From Lysinibacillus capsici (GTDB lineage Bacteria > Bacillota > Bacilli > Bacillales_A > Planococcaceae): a stretch of DNA of 64,000 nucleotides. The position numbers and the translations under genes are program-made. This document shows, piece after piece, positions 8,720 through 17,341 of this stretch; within the stretch, counting starts at the first letter, position 1; the number at the start of each line of letters is the position of its first letter. The notes under the pieces are model-generated. The model was given only the letters and a program-made list of their open reading frames with translations, searched no databases and was not told the DNA's origin. The stretch spans positions 1 through 64,000 of the forward strand of contig NZ_PXXX01000016.1 of NCBI RefSeq assembly GCF_003367505.1, read 5' to 3'.

Positions 8720-9394
8720 ATGACGTTATTTACAATTGATGAAGTACGAAAAACGTTTAAGAATGGTGAAGTCGAGGAAGAGATCTTAAAGGGCATCAAT
8801 CTTTCTTTAAATGAAGGAGAGATTACAGCATTGGTAGGTGCTTCTGGCTCTGGGAAAAGTACATTATTAACGATCGCTGCAGGACTACAACCCGCAACAG
8901 ATGGGCAAGTGTTATTTGAAGAGCAGAATCTTACGACGATGAAAACCGACCAGGTACGAAAATTACGTGCAAGTAAATTCGGTTTTGTTTTTCAATTTGC
9001 TCACCTTGTTCCATTTTTGACAGTGGAGGAACAATTGCTATTAATGCTAGATGTAGCTGAATCTCCATTAAAAAAGAATGAACAGAAATATGAAGTCAAT
9101 CGGCTATTGGAGTTAGTTGGAATGGAACACCGTAAAACTGCCTATCCTTCCTCCTTGTCAGGGGGAGAGAAGCAACGTGTAGCAATTGCACGTGCTATTA
9201 TTCATCAACCGAAAGTATTGTTTGCTGATGAACCAACGGCTAGTTTAGATTCACAGCGCTCTAAAGAGATTATGTTGTTATTAAGAACATTAACAAAAAC
9301 TTTAAATATAACAACATTATTAGTGACGCATGACGAAGAAATGTTGGCATATACAGATCGTATTATTAAAATGAGCGATGGTGTCGTATTATAA
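8720..9394 (+). CDS. ABC transporter ATP-binding protein, LolD/MacB type
   Basis: This 224-residue ATPase has all family motifs: Walker A GASGSGKST (40-48), Q-loop near 92, signature LSGGE (146-150), Walker B VLFADEP (166-172) and the switch His at about 204. It would power the FtsX-type permease encoded immediately upstream. Length and motif spacing match the MacB/LolD/YtrE group, which work with FtsX-domain permeases. The substrate cannot be deduced. Confidence 0.93.
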   Translation: MTLFTIDEVRKTFKNGEVEEEILKGINLSLNEGEITALVGASGSGKSTLLTIAAGLQPATDGQVLFEEQNLTTMKTDQVRKLRASKFGFVFQFAHLVPFLTVEEQLLLMLDVAESPLKKNEQKYEVNRLLELVGMEHRKTAYPSSLSGGEKQRVAIARAIIHQPKVLFADEPTASLDSQRSKEIMLLLRTLTKTLNITTLLVTHDEEMLAYTDRIIKMSDGVVL

Positions 9395-9400
9395 AATAAG

Positions 9401-9427
9401 CAAGGCTCCCATTAGAAGGGAGCCTTG
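9401..9427 (-). terminator. Hairpin between convergent genes
   Basis: CAAGGCTCCC and GGGAGCCTTG form a perfect 10-bp stem around 7 bases. The following bases are T-rich on the minus strand, so it mainly serves the SDR operon, and it may also stop the ABC operon. Confidence 0.8.
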
Positions 9428-9434
9428 TGAAACA

Positions 9435-10244
9435 TTAGGTTAAACGTGCATTACGACTCACTTTACAAACGATTCTCACTAACGCTTTGTGTAAAAAAGG
9501 AAAAATAGTAAAAACAACATCCAGTGTTTTGCGCATTGGCATTGGACAAATGATAGGCTTATTTTGATGAACACCCTCTATAGCCATTTTTGCAATTCGC
9601 TGAGGTGAGATCATTTTTTGCTGCTTTAATTGTTTGGTGATAATGGATTTATCCATATGAATCGCCTTTGCATTATCGAAAATTGGTGTATCCACAAACG
9701 TTGGACATAGAGTGCTCACCTTAATCCCGAATTCCTCAGCCTCATAGTGTAGAGAGGTTGTTAGTCCTATAACAGCATGTTTGGTAGTAGCGTATGCAGT
9801 AGAAAAAGGAGAAGGTCCTAACCCTGCAGCAGAGGAGGTATTGACGATATGACCAAAACCTTGTTTTTTCATAAGTGGGTAGCCTATTTGAGTCCCATAA
9901 ATGACACCCCATAAATTAATGGCCATAATTTCCTTCCAATCCTCAATAGTCATTTCACCCATCTCCCCATACATAGCGATACCAGCATTATTAAACAGAT
10001 AATCTATACGGTGAAATTCTTCAAATACATCATGAATGACAGAAGCTACATTTTTGTAATCGGTTACATTTAAATGTACAAATTTTACATGGGCGATATC
10101 CTTATTTAACTCTGCTTCTAACACACGACCCTCATGATCTTGAATATCAGCAATAATGACAAATATATGTCGAGCAATTAATTCTTGGCAAATAGCCTTT
10201 CCTATCCCTGAAACACCGCCAGTAACAACAGCAATCTTTCTCAT
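9435..10244 (-). CDS. Short-chain dehydrogenase/reductase (SDR)
   Basis: The 269-residue product is a classical SDR oxidoreductase using NAD(P)H. The nucleotide site GGVSGIG (9-15), structural NNAG (85-88) and catalytic Ser138, Tyr151 and Lys155 (YATTK) are all present. The C-terminal extension of about 30 residues is hydrophobic-basic and may touch the membrane. It is the last gene of a TetR-GDSL-SDR operon; its ATG follows GGGAGGTCC and lies 2 bases after the GDSL stop. The substrate is unknown; coupling to an esterase suggests a lipid, alcohol or ester substrate (inference). Confidence 0.92.
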   Translation of the reverse strand: MRKIAVVTGGVSGIGKAICQELIARHIFVIIADIQDHEGRVLEAELNKDIAHVKFVHLNVTDYKNVASVIHDVFEEFHRIDYLFNNAGIAMYGEMGEMTIEDWKEIMAINLWGVIYGTQIGYPLMKKQGFGHIVNTSSAAGLGPSPFSTAYATTKHAVIGLTTSLHYEAEEFGIKVSTLCPTFVDTPIFDNAKAIHMDKSIITKQLKQQKMISPQRIAKMAIEGVHQNKPIICPMPMRKTLDVVFTIFPFLHKALVRIVCKVSRNARLT

Positions 10245-10246
10245 CT

Positions 10247-10948
10247 TTAGGACCTCCCGATTTTGTCTCCTTCGACTTTATAAAGTTCAATGATAGAGCT
10301 ATATTGCTGTGCCACTAAATCAGCACCTTTACTATTCAAATGTACACCATCTAAAGTTACATGTAGCCCTCTTTTTTGAGATAATTTATCGATACGTAAA
10401 GGACTTTTGTAAAATAAAACATCCAGTAGGACTCTTATTACATTCGTATTAATAAAGCCTGAGCACTCCAAATGTTCTAAATGCTCTTTAAAGAGATTTT
10501 GCATATTTACAAAATAAACATTGCCAGATTTCATTGAAATAGACTCCATAACAGACGTTAATTGTGTTATTTCTTTGTTAGAGGGATTTTGAAGATCTTC
10601 TCCTACTAATGCTGGAGATACTAATACAACATTTTTGGAAGCGTCATGTGCTTTCTCTAATACCTTAAGGCAGTATTCTTCGAATTCAATGTGATCCTTC
10701 GCCACAGGCTGTGCTTGCACCTTTAATAATTTTGAATAGACGTCATTGACGCCTATCCAAAGAATAAGGAGATCATAGGAAGATTGGAGCGGCATTTTTT
10801 CCAAGCGAGTAAATAAACTTTTAATCGTCTCGCCTGGATTTCCAAGATTATCGAATGAAATATGGGGATATTGATGTTTCAAGAGATCATAAAATGAAAC
10901 GCCTGGACGACCTTCTGTTAAGCTATCACCTATTAAACCTACTTTCAT
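10247..10948 (-). CDS. SGNH/GDSL-family hydrolase
   Basis: The 233-residue protein has the SGNH blocks: GDSL with nucleophile Ser9, the Gly of block II in LGNPGET, GVND (block III, near 68) and DGVHLN (block V, near 206) carrying the catalytic Asp and His. This family hydrolyses esters, acyl groups or carbohydrate acetyl groups. No signal peptide is seen, so it should be cytoplasmic. Its ATG directly abuts the stop codon of the TetR gene, which implies translational coupling and common control. Confidence 0.9.
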   Translation of the reverse strand: MKVGLIGDSLTEGRPGVSFYDLLKHQYPHISFDNLGNPGETIKSLFTRLEKMPLQSSYDLLILWIGVNDVYSKLLKVQAQPVAKDHIEFEEYCLKVLEKAHDASKNVVLVSPALVGEDLQNPSNKEITQLTSVMESISMKSGNVYFVNMQNLFKEHLEHLECSGFINTNVIRVLLDVLFYKSPLRIDKLSQKRGLHVTLDGVHLNSKGADLVAQQYSSIIELYKVEGDKIGRS

Positions 10949-11545
10949 TTAAACCCCACCTTTTTTAATTTCTTTTAAGAAAATCGTTATTGCCTGTTGA
11001 AAGAGTGGTTCTAATGATTTCAAGTTATGAGTATTGGTCAGCTGACATAATCCACCTAGCCATGTGCCAAGTAAGACGGTCCATGTATCTACATTGCCAT
11101 GAACAAATTCGTTTTGGTCGATGCCCTCTTGAAGAATTGCTCGATAAGCATTCATTGGCGTAATAGCTAAATTGAATAACTGTTGTATAGAATCAGGACT
11201 TGATTTAGGATTAGATGCCAGTTCCTGACCTGACTTTAGTAAGGGTGTTTGATACTCATAGAGGACATGCATGGCCATACCATACAATTTATCTGTTGAT
11301 GTGGTGTATGAAGATTCTTGTTGCAACCATTTGTCATGCCAATTTTTCATCGATTGCTGCGCCAAAAGCACAAATAACTTTTCTTTATTTTCGAAATGAT
11401 AATAAATATGTCCTTTACTATAACCAGAGGCTTTCGAAATATCACCAACAGATGTCTGATTATAGCCATGTTGAGAAAATAATTGGATGGCATGTTTGAT
11501 AATCTCAATCTTTGCCTTGTCACTGTCATAGCGTCTTTTACTCAA
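10949..11545 (-). CDS. TetR/AcrR-family transcriptional regulator
   Basis: A 198-residue one-component regulator. The N-terminal TetR helix-turn-helix (about 10-56) shows the family pattern, with SVGDISKASGYSKGHIYYHF as its recognition part. The C-terminal half is the ligand-binding, dimerising domain. It is the first gene of the operon with the GDSL hydrolase and SDR, and probably controls them and itself. An imperfect palindrome lies just downstream of a TATAAT in its promoter. The ligand is unknown. Confidence 0.93.
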   Translation of the reverse strand: MSKRRYDSDKAKIEIIKHAIQLFSQHGYNQTSVGDISKASGYSKGHIYYHFENKEKLFVLLAQQSMKNWHDKWLQQESSYTTSTDKLYGMAMHVLYEYQTPLLKSGQELASNPKSSPDSIQQLFNLAITPMNAYRAILQEGIDQNEFVHGNVDTWTVLLGTWLGGLCQLTNTHNLKSLEPLFQQAITIFLKEIKKGGV

Positions 11546-11567
11546 TGTTGTACTCCTTTAATGATTT

Positions 11568-11579
11568 GAACAATCGTTC
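11568..11579 (-). promoter_or_regulatory. Candidate TetR operator
   Basis: GAAC-AATC-GTTC is an inverted repeat 23 bases upstream of the TetR gene. On the minus strand it lies about 7 bases after a TATAAT (11587-11592 region), so a bound repressor would block the start of transcription. This is inference from position and symmetry. Confidence 0.5.
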
Positions 11580-11721
11580 TAATTTAATTATACATAATTT
11601 TCTAACTAATTAAATACATAAATTTTTTATTTGGAATATTGTCAAATTTCTAAAGTTGCAGGAAGGGAATTCCAATTAATTGTTGAATTATTTGTTATGC
11701 TAAAAATGAGGGGGTACATGT

Positions 11722-12081
11722 ATGGGAAAAGTGATTGGCTTTGAATTAAATAGTCAGGAACCGGAGAAAGCGGCAGCTTTTTATAGTAAAGTGTTTGGCT
11801 GGGAGGTGGCAGCTCCAAAGTGGGATTATTGGGCAGTTATGACTGGGAATGAAGACAAAGCTGGAATTAATGGTGGCATTGGTAAAGGACCAAGCGATTT
11901 TCCGCATGGTACAAGAATTCAAATTGAAGTGGATGCAATTGACGAAGTCATTGCACAGGCAAAACACAATGGTGCTACTATTTTGCGTGACAAAATGGCG
12001 TTTGATGATTTCTATCTAGCTTATTTGGTCGATCCGACTGGAATAGGAATTGGATTAATTCAATATAAAAATAACGAATAA
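11722..12081 (+). CDS. VOC-family (glyoxalase/bleomycin-resistance-like) protein
   Basis: The 119-residue product has two beta-alpha-beta-beta-beta modules of the vicinal-oxygen-chelate fold, starting with MGKVIGFELNSQEPEKAAAF and ending in the YLVDPTGIGIGLIQ strand typical of the family. Metal ligands are not obvious, so it may bind a small molecule instead of catalysing a reaction. The ribosome site is AGGGGG, 10 bases before the ATG. It is a single gene with its own terminator, diverging from the TetR operon. The substrate is unknown. Confidence 0.85.
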   Translation: MGKVIGFELNSQEPEKAAAFYSKVFGWEVAAPKWDYWAVMTGNEDKAGINGGIGKGPSDFPHGTRIQIEVDAIDEVIAQAKHNGATILRDKMAFDDFYLAYLVDPTGIGIGLIQYKNNE

Positions 12082-12107
12082 AGTCTCTTTTAATAGAGGC
12101 TTTTTTC
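12081..12107 (+). terminator. Terminator after the VOC gene
   Basis: AAGTCTCT and AGAGGCTT pair around a short loop with a following T run, starting at the last base of the stop codon. Confidence 0.85.
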
Positions 12108-12163
12108 ATTTTAAGCATATGGGTACGTCTTTATGGGTATAGAATCGAAGGAGGAGGGATAAT

Positions 12164-13249
12164 GTGAAGAACATATTGAAGCTAGTATGTTTGATCCTGA
12201 TAACGATTGGTATATTACCGAAGGAAGTGCAGGCAGCCAGCTTTATCGATCTAACGGATGATACATTAACGACGGAAATTCATTATTTAGTAGAACAGGA
12301 TATTGCGAAAGGCTATTCGAATAACTTGTTCAAGCCGAATGATTTTATTACGAAAGCACAGGTAGCTGTAATGCTAACACGTGCTTTAGGATTAAACACG
12401 ATCCATGTGCAAAATCCAAACTATCAAGATGTCACAACTACTCATAAATTTTATAAAGAAATTGCGGCTGTGCAAAATAAAGGTATTTTTGATACTGCCC
12501 ATAAATTTCATCCAGATGCACCGCTTACTAGGGGGGAAATGGCGATTGTGCTAAATAGGGCCTTTCAATTAAAAGGTTCAGATCCTTATTATTTTACAGA
12601 TGTGAGTAAGCAGACACCAGGTTATAAAGAAATTTTAACACTGGCCCATAATCATTTAGTAAGGAGCTATGAGAATGGTTCGTTTAAACCTAATGACCCT
12701 GTTACACGCGCCCATTTCTCAGCGTTTTTAGCGAGAGCAATGACTCTTTCTAAACCTAACTTGCTAAGGGACCCCGCATTTGAATATACGTATGCCTATT
12801 ATTCTTTAAGTGACAATAAGCGTTATACTTTAAACTATCAATATCAGCAACACGACGGTAAAAATGATGTATGGACAGTCAAAAATGTAAGTACAGGACA
12901 AACTATCTCTGATGAGCTTTTATATGGTCATGATCGTGCATACGGACAAGCAATTGCTAGTGAAGCTAACACACATTATGATTTATATATAGAACTTCCA
13001 CTTAGAATAGGTGTTGTTTTACATGAAGATGATCCAGGGGTTTCAGCAGGGGAACGAGTAACTGTAAAATCTACTGATGGTACGGTACAAGCTGGTGATG
13101 TGCAATATACGGGCGTGGTTATAGTCGAGAAAAGGTCAGAATTTAGTGATGTAGTGAAAACTTATTACTTTGTAGATGATATAGGTTTAGTTAAAGAGCT
13201 ACACAATGACATAGTTGTGTTTGAATTGCTCAATAGGACAATGAAATAA
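12164..13249 (+). CDS. SLH-domain surface protein (361 aa)
   Basis: A secreted protein with a signal peptide ending near residue 25 (EVQA-A), then three SLH modules at about 26-195 (FIDL..., YQDV..., FTDV...) with the TRA/TRG helix starts that bind the secondary cell-wall polymer. The C-terminal 165 residues are unfamiliar and beta-rich. The start is GTG at 12164 behind the strong AAGGAGGAGGGA; the overlapping ATG two bases earlier reads straight into a stop. It is monocistronic. It probably decorates the wall; its specific function is unknown. Confidence 0.9.
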   Translation: MKNILKLVCLILITIGILPKEVQAASFIDLTDDTLTTEIHYLVEQDIAKGYSNNLFKPNDFITKAQVAVMLTRALGLNTIHVQNPNYQDVTTTHKFYKEIAAVQNKGIFDTAHKFHPDAPLTRGEMAIVLNRAFQLKGSDPYYFTDVSKQTPGYKEILTLAHNHLVRSYENGSFKPNDPVTRAHFSAFLARAMTLSKPNLLRDPAFEYTYAYYSLSDNKRYTLNYQYQQHDGKNDVWTVKNVSTGQTISDELLYGHDRAYGQAIASEANTHYDLYIELPLRIGVVLHEDDPGVSAGERVTVKSTDGTVQAGDVQYTGVVIVEKRSEFSDVVKTYYFVDDIGLVKELHNDIVVFELLNRTMK

Positions 13250-13254
13250 TGTGA

Positions 13255-13290
13255 AAGGAAAGCAAGCCAACCGATGGACTTGCTTTCCTT
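13255..13290. terminator. Bidirectional terminator
   Basis: AAGGAAAGCAAG and CTTGCTTTCCTT form a perfect 12-bp stem. It ends the SLH gene and reaches into the stop codon of the convergent NAT gene. Confidence 0.85.
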
Positions 13291-14035
13291 ATTGTTGTAC
13301 AGAGATATGAAAAAAACGCTGTAGAGCTTGCAGCCATTCCTTCTCAGTGTTTGTTGTATAGGTAGTTAAGGATTGTCCTTCATAAATTCTAAATTCGTTG
13401 TTCATCATGGTATGACGGCCACCAATGGTTCGAATCATAGCAATTTTATTGTTTTGCTTGGAAAGTCGTGGTGCAAATTTTGCATCATTGGCATCGTCGT
13501 GAAAACTATAAAGCAAACGCCAACTATGTTTAGCTTGTTCCAACAGCATCCAACCATTCGCTTCATCATAATCTATTTTATATAACTCTTTACCTTCATG
13601 GTGTTGATAGCCAGCAATCAGTGGCACTGGTTTACAGGGTGCTAATGCACCGACACCTACATCCGAGATATAGTATTGTCCACTCATATTTACTAGTAAT
13701 AATTGATGCATAGGAATTTCCTCTGGAGGGGTATTTTCCGCTACGTTGCGCCAAAACTGGGCATAACGATTGGTGACAGAAAAGCCAAGCTCTCGTAGAA
13801 GCCAGCTGAATAAGATATTTAATTCAAAACAATTGCCACCACGTTTATCAATAATTATTTTCTTAAATATATCAGGAATAGCGAAGGAGATACCACGATT
13901 CAAGGCAACATCTAAATTTTCATAGGGAATGGTTAATAGATGTTTAGTTTGTAGTTGTCCAAGTAGTTGAATAGATGGCTCTAACGTTCCTTGAAATTGA
14001 ATATACTGTAAATAGTGCTGAATCTGTTCATTCAT
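13289..14035 (-). CDS. Arylamine N-acetyltransferase
   Basis: The 248-residue enzyme belongs to the NAT family, which moves acetyl from acetyl-CoA to arylamines and hydrazines. The catalytic triad is visible: Cys69 in RGGNCFELN, His110 in the MHQLLL stretch, and Asp125 in ISDVGVG. The length is slightly below the usual 250-280. It is cytoplasmic and stands alone, convergent with the SLH gene. In Bacillus-type soil bacteria such enzymes detoxify aromatic amines; the actual substrate here is not shown. Confidence 0.93.
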   Translation of the reverse strand: MNEQIQHYLQYIQFQGTLEPSIQLLGQLQTKHLLTIPYENLDVALNRGISFAIPDIFKKIIIDKRGGNCFELNILFSWLLRELGFSVTNRYAQFWRNVAENTPPEEIPMHQLLLVNMSGQYYISDVGVGALAPCKPVPLIAGYQHHEGKELYKIDYDEANGWMLLEQAKHSWRLLYSFHDDANDAKFAPRLSKQNNKIAMIRTIGGRHTMMNNEFRIYEGQSLTTYTTNTEKEWLQALQRFFHISVQQ

Positions 14036-14221
14036 AAAATCGCCTCACTTCCTTATTAATAACATAACCGAAATAGTCTTAGATTACACGCATAAACTGA
14101 AGTAGGAAATGATAGAAAAATAGCTAAATAACTAGTAAGATTAATATATTAGCTACTATAAAGTGAAATATTTTACATATTAGTTAATAATATTAATGGT
14201 AAGGTAGGTATCGTATAAAGA

Positions 14222-14935
14222 ATGAAATGGATAGAAGTGAATACATATGAGGAAATGAGTGAAGTGGCAGCTACTATTTTCTCAAAACAAATACAAGAGA
14301 AACCTGATAGTGTTTTAGGTTTAGCAACTGGTGGATCACCTGTAGGCATGTATAAAGAATTAGTGGCACGACACCAAGCTGGCCATTTATCTTTTAAGGA
14401 AGTACAAACTTTTAACTTGGATGAGTATGTTGGCATTGAGCAATCAAGTCCAGCAAGCTACTTTACATTTATGCATGAGAATTTATTTAATTTTGTGGAT
14501 ATACAGCCGAAAAATGTCCATTTGCCAAATGGACAGGCAGCCAATTTAGCTGAAGAATGTGCTGCATATGATAAGAGCATTGAAGAAGCAGGAGGCATTG
14601 ATTTACAGCTTCTAGGTATCGGTGTAAATGGACACATTGCTTTTAATGAACCAGGCGCATCGTTTGATGCCAAGACGAATATTGTGGAGCTAACAGAGTC
14701 AACGAGAACAGAAAATGCTATTTATTTTGATGATCCGTCTGAAGTACCAACACATGCCATTACAATGGGCATTCACTCCATAATGAAGGCAAAGGAAATC
14801 ATCCTCATTGCCTTTGGTGAAAAAAAACTCCCAGCGATTGAAAAATTGAAAAGTGGTCATATTACAGAAGAATTTCCAGCTAGCCAATTATTAAACCATC
14901 CTAATGTTACAATAATTTATGGCGGTACGAATTAG
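14222..14935 (+). CDS. nagB: Glucosamine-6-phosphate deaminase
   Basis: NagB converts glucosamine-6-phosphate to fructose-6-phosphate and ammonia, the entry of amino sugars into glycolysis. The 237 residues carry the family motifs: LATGGSPVGMY phosphate loop (36-46), NLDEYVG with the catalytic Asp (about 64-70), and GIGVNGHIAFNEPG (about 127-140) with the active-site His. The length fits the short Bacillus form. The ribosome site is weak (AAGGTAGG, 13 bases upstream). No nagA or nagR is adjacent, unlike many Bacillus nag operons. Confidence 0.96.
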   Translation: MKWIEVNTYEEMSEVAATIFSKQIQEKPDSVLGLATGGSPVGMYKELVARHQAGHLSFKEVQTFNLDEYVGIEQSSPASYFTFMHENLFNFVDIQPKNVHLPNGQAANLAEECAAYDKSIEEAGGIDLQLLGIGVNGHIAFNEPGASFDAKTNIVELTESTRTENAIYFDDPSEVPTHAITMGIHSIMKAKEIILIAFGEKKLPAIEKLKSGHITEEFPASQLLNHPNVTIIYGGTN

Positions 14936-14938
14936 GAA

Positions 14939-14986
14939 AAATAAGCGAAGACTTCTTAGGATTGAAGTCTTTGCTTATTTGTTTTT
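14939..14986. terminator. Bidirectional terminator nagB / EamA
   Basis: AATAAGCGAAGACTTC pairs with GAAGTCTTTGCTTATT with one mismatch, followed by GTTTTT. The 3' arm overlaps the end of the convergent EamA gene. Confidence 0.88.
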
Positions 14987-15855
14987 CCTGATAGAATAAC
15001 TCCTGCAACAACCGCTAGTCCACCTATAAGCTGAAATGAATGCAATTTCTCATCAAGAAAAAGGACGGCAAAAATGGAGGCAAAAACAGGAATGAAATTT
15101 AAATAAATACTTGCCTTGTTCGCTCCAAGCTGTATAACACCACTGTTCCAGCAGAGAAAAGCAATGATAGAGGCAAAAATACCAACATATAAAATAGCAG
15201 CAAAGGTTGACCATTCCCAATGAATTGCTGTTGCACTAGACAGTGTTTCATAGAGAGAAAAAGGAAATAACATCATAGCCCCAAGTCCAATCTTCACTAG
15301 AAAGGTAGACTGCCCTGGTAAGCGAGTTGCATATTGTTTAATGAGCAATGAATATATGCTCCAACATAATACTGCTGCGATTACAATTAAATCCCCTTTG
15401 TTGAAAGTAAAATCGACAATCCTTGTAAAAGAGCCACCCATTATAATAAAGGCAACTCCACTCAGTGATAGAACGGTCCCTATTAACTGATATTTTGATA
15501 GTTTTTCCTTCAAAAAAATAAAGGAAAGTATGTAAATCATTATGGGCGTAGAAGAGTTCATTAAAGATGCATTAATGGACGTTGTGTAATGTAATCCAAT
15601 GTAAACAAGTGTGTTAAATGCTGTAACACCTGTTAATGAAAGAATGATGACAATAAACCAATGTCTTTTCAGTAACCGCCATTCACGTTTTAATTGGTGA
15701 AATGCAATGGGAAAAAAGATAATAAATGCGACGCACCAGCGTAAAAAGGCAAGTGTTAGGGGAGGGATATCTTCACTAACGGCACGTCCAATAACAAAAT
15801 TACCACCCCATAAAAGAGTTGCGAGTACTAATAATAGATATGGTGGAATTTTCAA
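14956..15855 (-). CDS. EamA/DMT-family transporter
   Basis: A 299-residue integral membrane protein with about ten hydrophobic segments arranged as two EamA repeats (about 8-140 and 150-290), the drug/metabolite transporter fold. Family members export amino acids, nucleosides or other small metabolites. The start is TTG at 15855, 10 bases after AAAGGGG; no closer ATG exists. It diverges from the S66 carboxypeptidase/deaminase pair, with about 120 bases between the starts. The substrate is not determined. Confidence 0.9.
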   Translation of the reverse strand: MKIPPYLLLVLATLLWGGNFVIGRAVSEDIPPLTLAFLRWCVAFIIFFPIAFHQLKREWRLLKRHWFIVIILSLTGVTAFNTLVYIGLHYTTSINASLMNSSTPIMIYILSFIFLKEKLSKYQLIGTVLSLSGVAFIIMGGSFTRIVDFTFNKGDLIVIAAVLCWSIYSLLIKQYATRLPGQSTFLVKIGLGAMMLFPFSLYETLSSATAIHWEWSTFAAILYVGIFASIIAFLCWNSGVIQLGANKASIYLNFIPVFASIFAVLFLDEKLHSFQLIGGLAVVAGVILSGKTNKQRLQS

Positions 15856-15976
15856 GATGCTTTAACCCCTTTATTAATTGAATAGTAAAGTTAATTATAG
15901 GCAGTCAGTATAGCAATAATCAATGCCTCTGAAGTTTTGCTATGCTAAAATAAGGACAACAAGAGGAGGAATAACT

Positions 15977-16882
15977 GTGAAAAGTACCGTACCATGTTTA
16001 CAAAAGGGAGATTTAGTCGGTGTTGTTGCACTTTCAAGTCTTGTAGAGCCTGAAAAACTAGGAGAAGCAGTAGCTTTTTTGGACGAATTGGGTCTTCGCT
16101 ATATTGTGGGTGATACGATTCATGCAAAACATGAATATTTGGCAGGAAGTGATGAAATCAGACTAGCTGATTTTCATGAGATGGTAAAAAACCCAGAAGT
16201 GAAAGCAATCTTTTGTGTAAAGGGAGGCTATGGCTCTGCCAGAATTGCTGATAAAATTGATTATGCTTTAATAGAAGAAAATCCTAAGATTTTCTGGGGC
16301 TTTTCTGATGTTACATATTTACATTGTGCGATTAATGAGTATGCCAATATGGTGACATTTCATGGGCCAATGCTGATGTCAGCTAATAAGATGGATGATT
16401 TATCAAAAAAAATGTTTTTACAGCTATTTTCCCCTATGGAAATTCAGTATACAGAGGCAATTTCTCCGCTAACAACGATTGCTGGGGGCATCACACGTGG
16501 TGAAATGATCGGAGGAAATCTCTATCGTCTTGTCAGCACACTAGGTACCAAATTTGAAGTAAGAACTGATGGTAGGATTTTATTAATAGAGGATGTAAAT
16601 GAAACAATTCCAGTTATTGACTCAATGCTTCAGCATTTAAAACAAGCAAGGAAATTTGAGCAATTAGCAGGAGTCGTCATTGGTTCATTTACACAGACAG
16701 GATCTGATGAAGAAGCACTTCATTCGTTAATGAAGGAGTATTTTGCAGATTTAGGAATACCAGTCGTGGCAGGTTTTAAGTTCGGACATGAAACAACGAA
16801 TATAGCCATTCCATTAGGAACAGAGGCAATTTTAGACGCACAGGAAAAGGTGTTAAAAATATTACCAGGTGTGCATGTATGA
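15977..16882 (+). CDS. S66-family LD-carboxypeptidase / MccF-like peptidase
   Basis: The 301-residue serine peptidase has the S66 catalytic set: Ser110 in the GFSDVT elbow, Glu205 in LIEDVNE and His271 in KFGHE. The GTG at 15977 sits 7 bases after GAGGAGG and is preferred to an upstream ATG at 15923 without a ribosome site. Family members either trim D-amino acids from peptidoglycan tetrapeptides (LdcA) or cleave microcin C-type aminoacyl nucleotides (MccF). The length is nearer LdcA. The next gene starts 14 bases after its stop and encodes a nucleoside-type deaminase, so the two are co-transcribed. Confidence 0.92.
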   Translation: MKSTVPCLQKGDLVGVVALSSLVEPEKLGEAVAFLDELGLRYIVGDTIHAKHEYLAGSDEIRLADFHEMVKNPEVKAIFCVKGGYGSARIADKIDYALIEENPKIFWGFSDVTYLHCAINEYANMVTFHGPMLMSANKMDDLSKKMFLQLFSPMEIQYTEAISPLTTIAGGITRGEMIGGNLYRLVSTLGTKFEVRTDGRILLIEDVNETIPVIDSMLQHLKQARKFEQLAGVVIGSFTQTGSDEEALHSLMKEYFADLGIPVVAGFKFGHETTNIAIPLGTEAILDAQEKVLKILPGVHV

Positions 16883-16896
16883 TAGGGAGAGGAAAT

Positions 16897-17298
16897 ATGG
16901 ATATTGAAAAAGTACTGTATGAAGCTGCGGTTGCACTAGCAGAAAAAAGATATCCCACTGGATGGGGAGGAGCTGCAGCCTTATATACCGCGGATGGGCA
17001 AATTTTAACAAGTGTCGCACCCGAGGTAATGAATGCTGCTACTGAATTATGTATGGAAACAGGTGCTATTTTAGAGGCACATAAATTGAATACAAAAGTT
17101 ACGCATTCGATTTGTGTTGCTAGGGAAGATGAAACATCTAAATTTGTAGTGCTGACACCCTGTGGAGTCTGTCAGGAAAGACTTTTTTATTGGGGAGAAA
17201 ATGTAAAGGCAGCGATTACGAATGCAGATGGAGAATTGGTATTTAAATCATTAAAGGAAATTCAACCTTATCATTGGTATAAGGCATATGAACAATAA
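16897..17298 (+). CDS. Blasticidin-S-deaminase-like cytidine deaminase
   Basis: The 133-residue protein is a small zinc deaminase. The zinc and catalytic residues are Cys52 and Glu54 (LCMETG) and Cys89/Cys92 (PCGVC). Cys in the first position, where many deaminases use His, is shared with cytidine deaminase and blasticidin S deaminase. The central PCGxC..E pattern, the short length and the PYHWYK tail resemble the Bacillus cereus blasticidin deaminase. The ATG at 16897 has AGGGAGAGG upstream; an earlier ATG overlapping the previous stop is less likely. It would deaminate a cytosine-type nucleoside or antibiotic; the true substrate is untested. Confidence 0.86.
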   Translation: MDIEKVLYEAAVALAEKRYPTGWGGAAALYTADGQILTSVAPEVMNAATELCMETGAILEAHKLNTKVTHSICVAREDETSKFVVLTPCGVCQERLFYWGENVKAAITNADGELVFKSLKEIQPYHWYKAYEQ

Positions 17299-17301
17299 AG
17301 T

Positions 17302-17334
17302 AAAAGACATTACAAAAAATGTAATGTCTTTTTT
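17302..17334. terminator. Bidirectional terminator deaminase / catalase
   Basis: AAAAGACATTAC and GTAATGTCTTTT form a stem with T-runs on both strands, 4 bases after the deaminase stop and 8 before the end of the catalase gene. Confidence 0.87.
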
Positions 17335-17341
17335 AGCTTCG

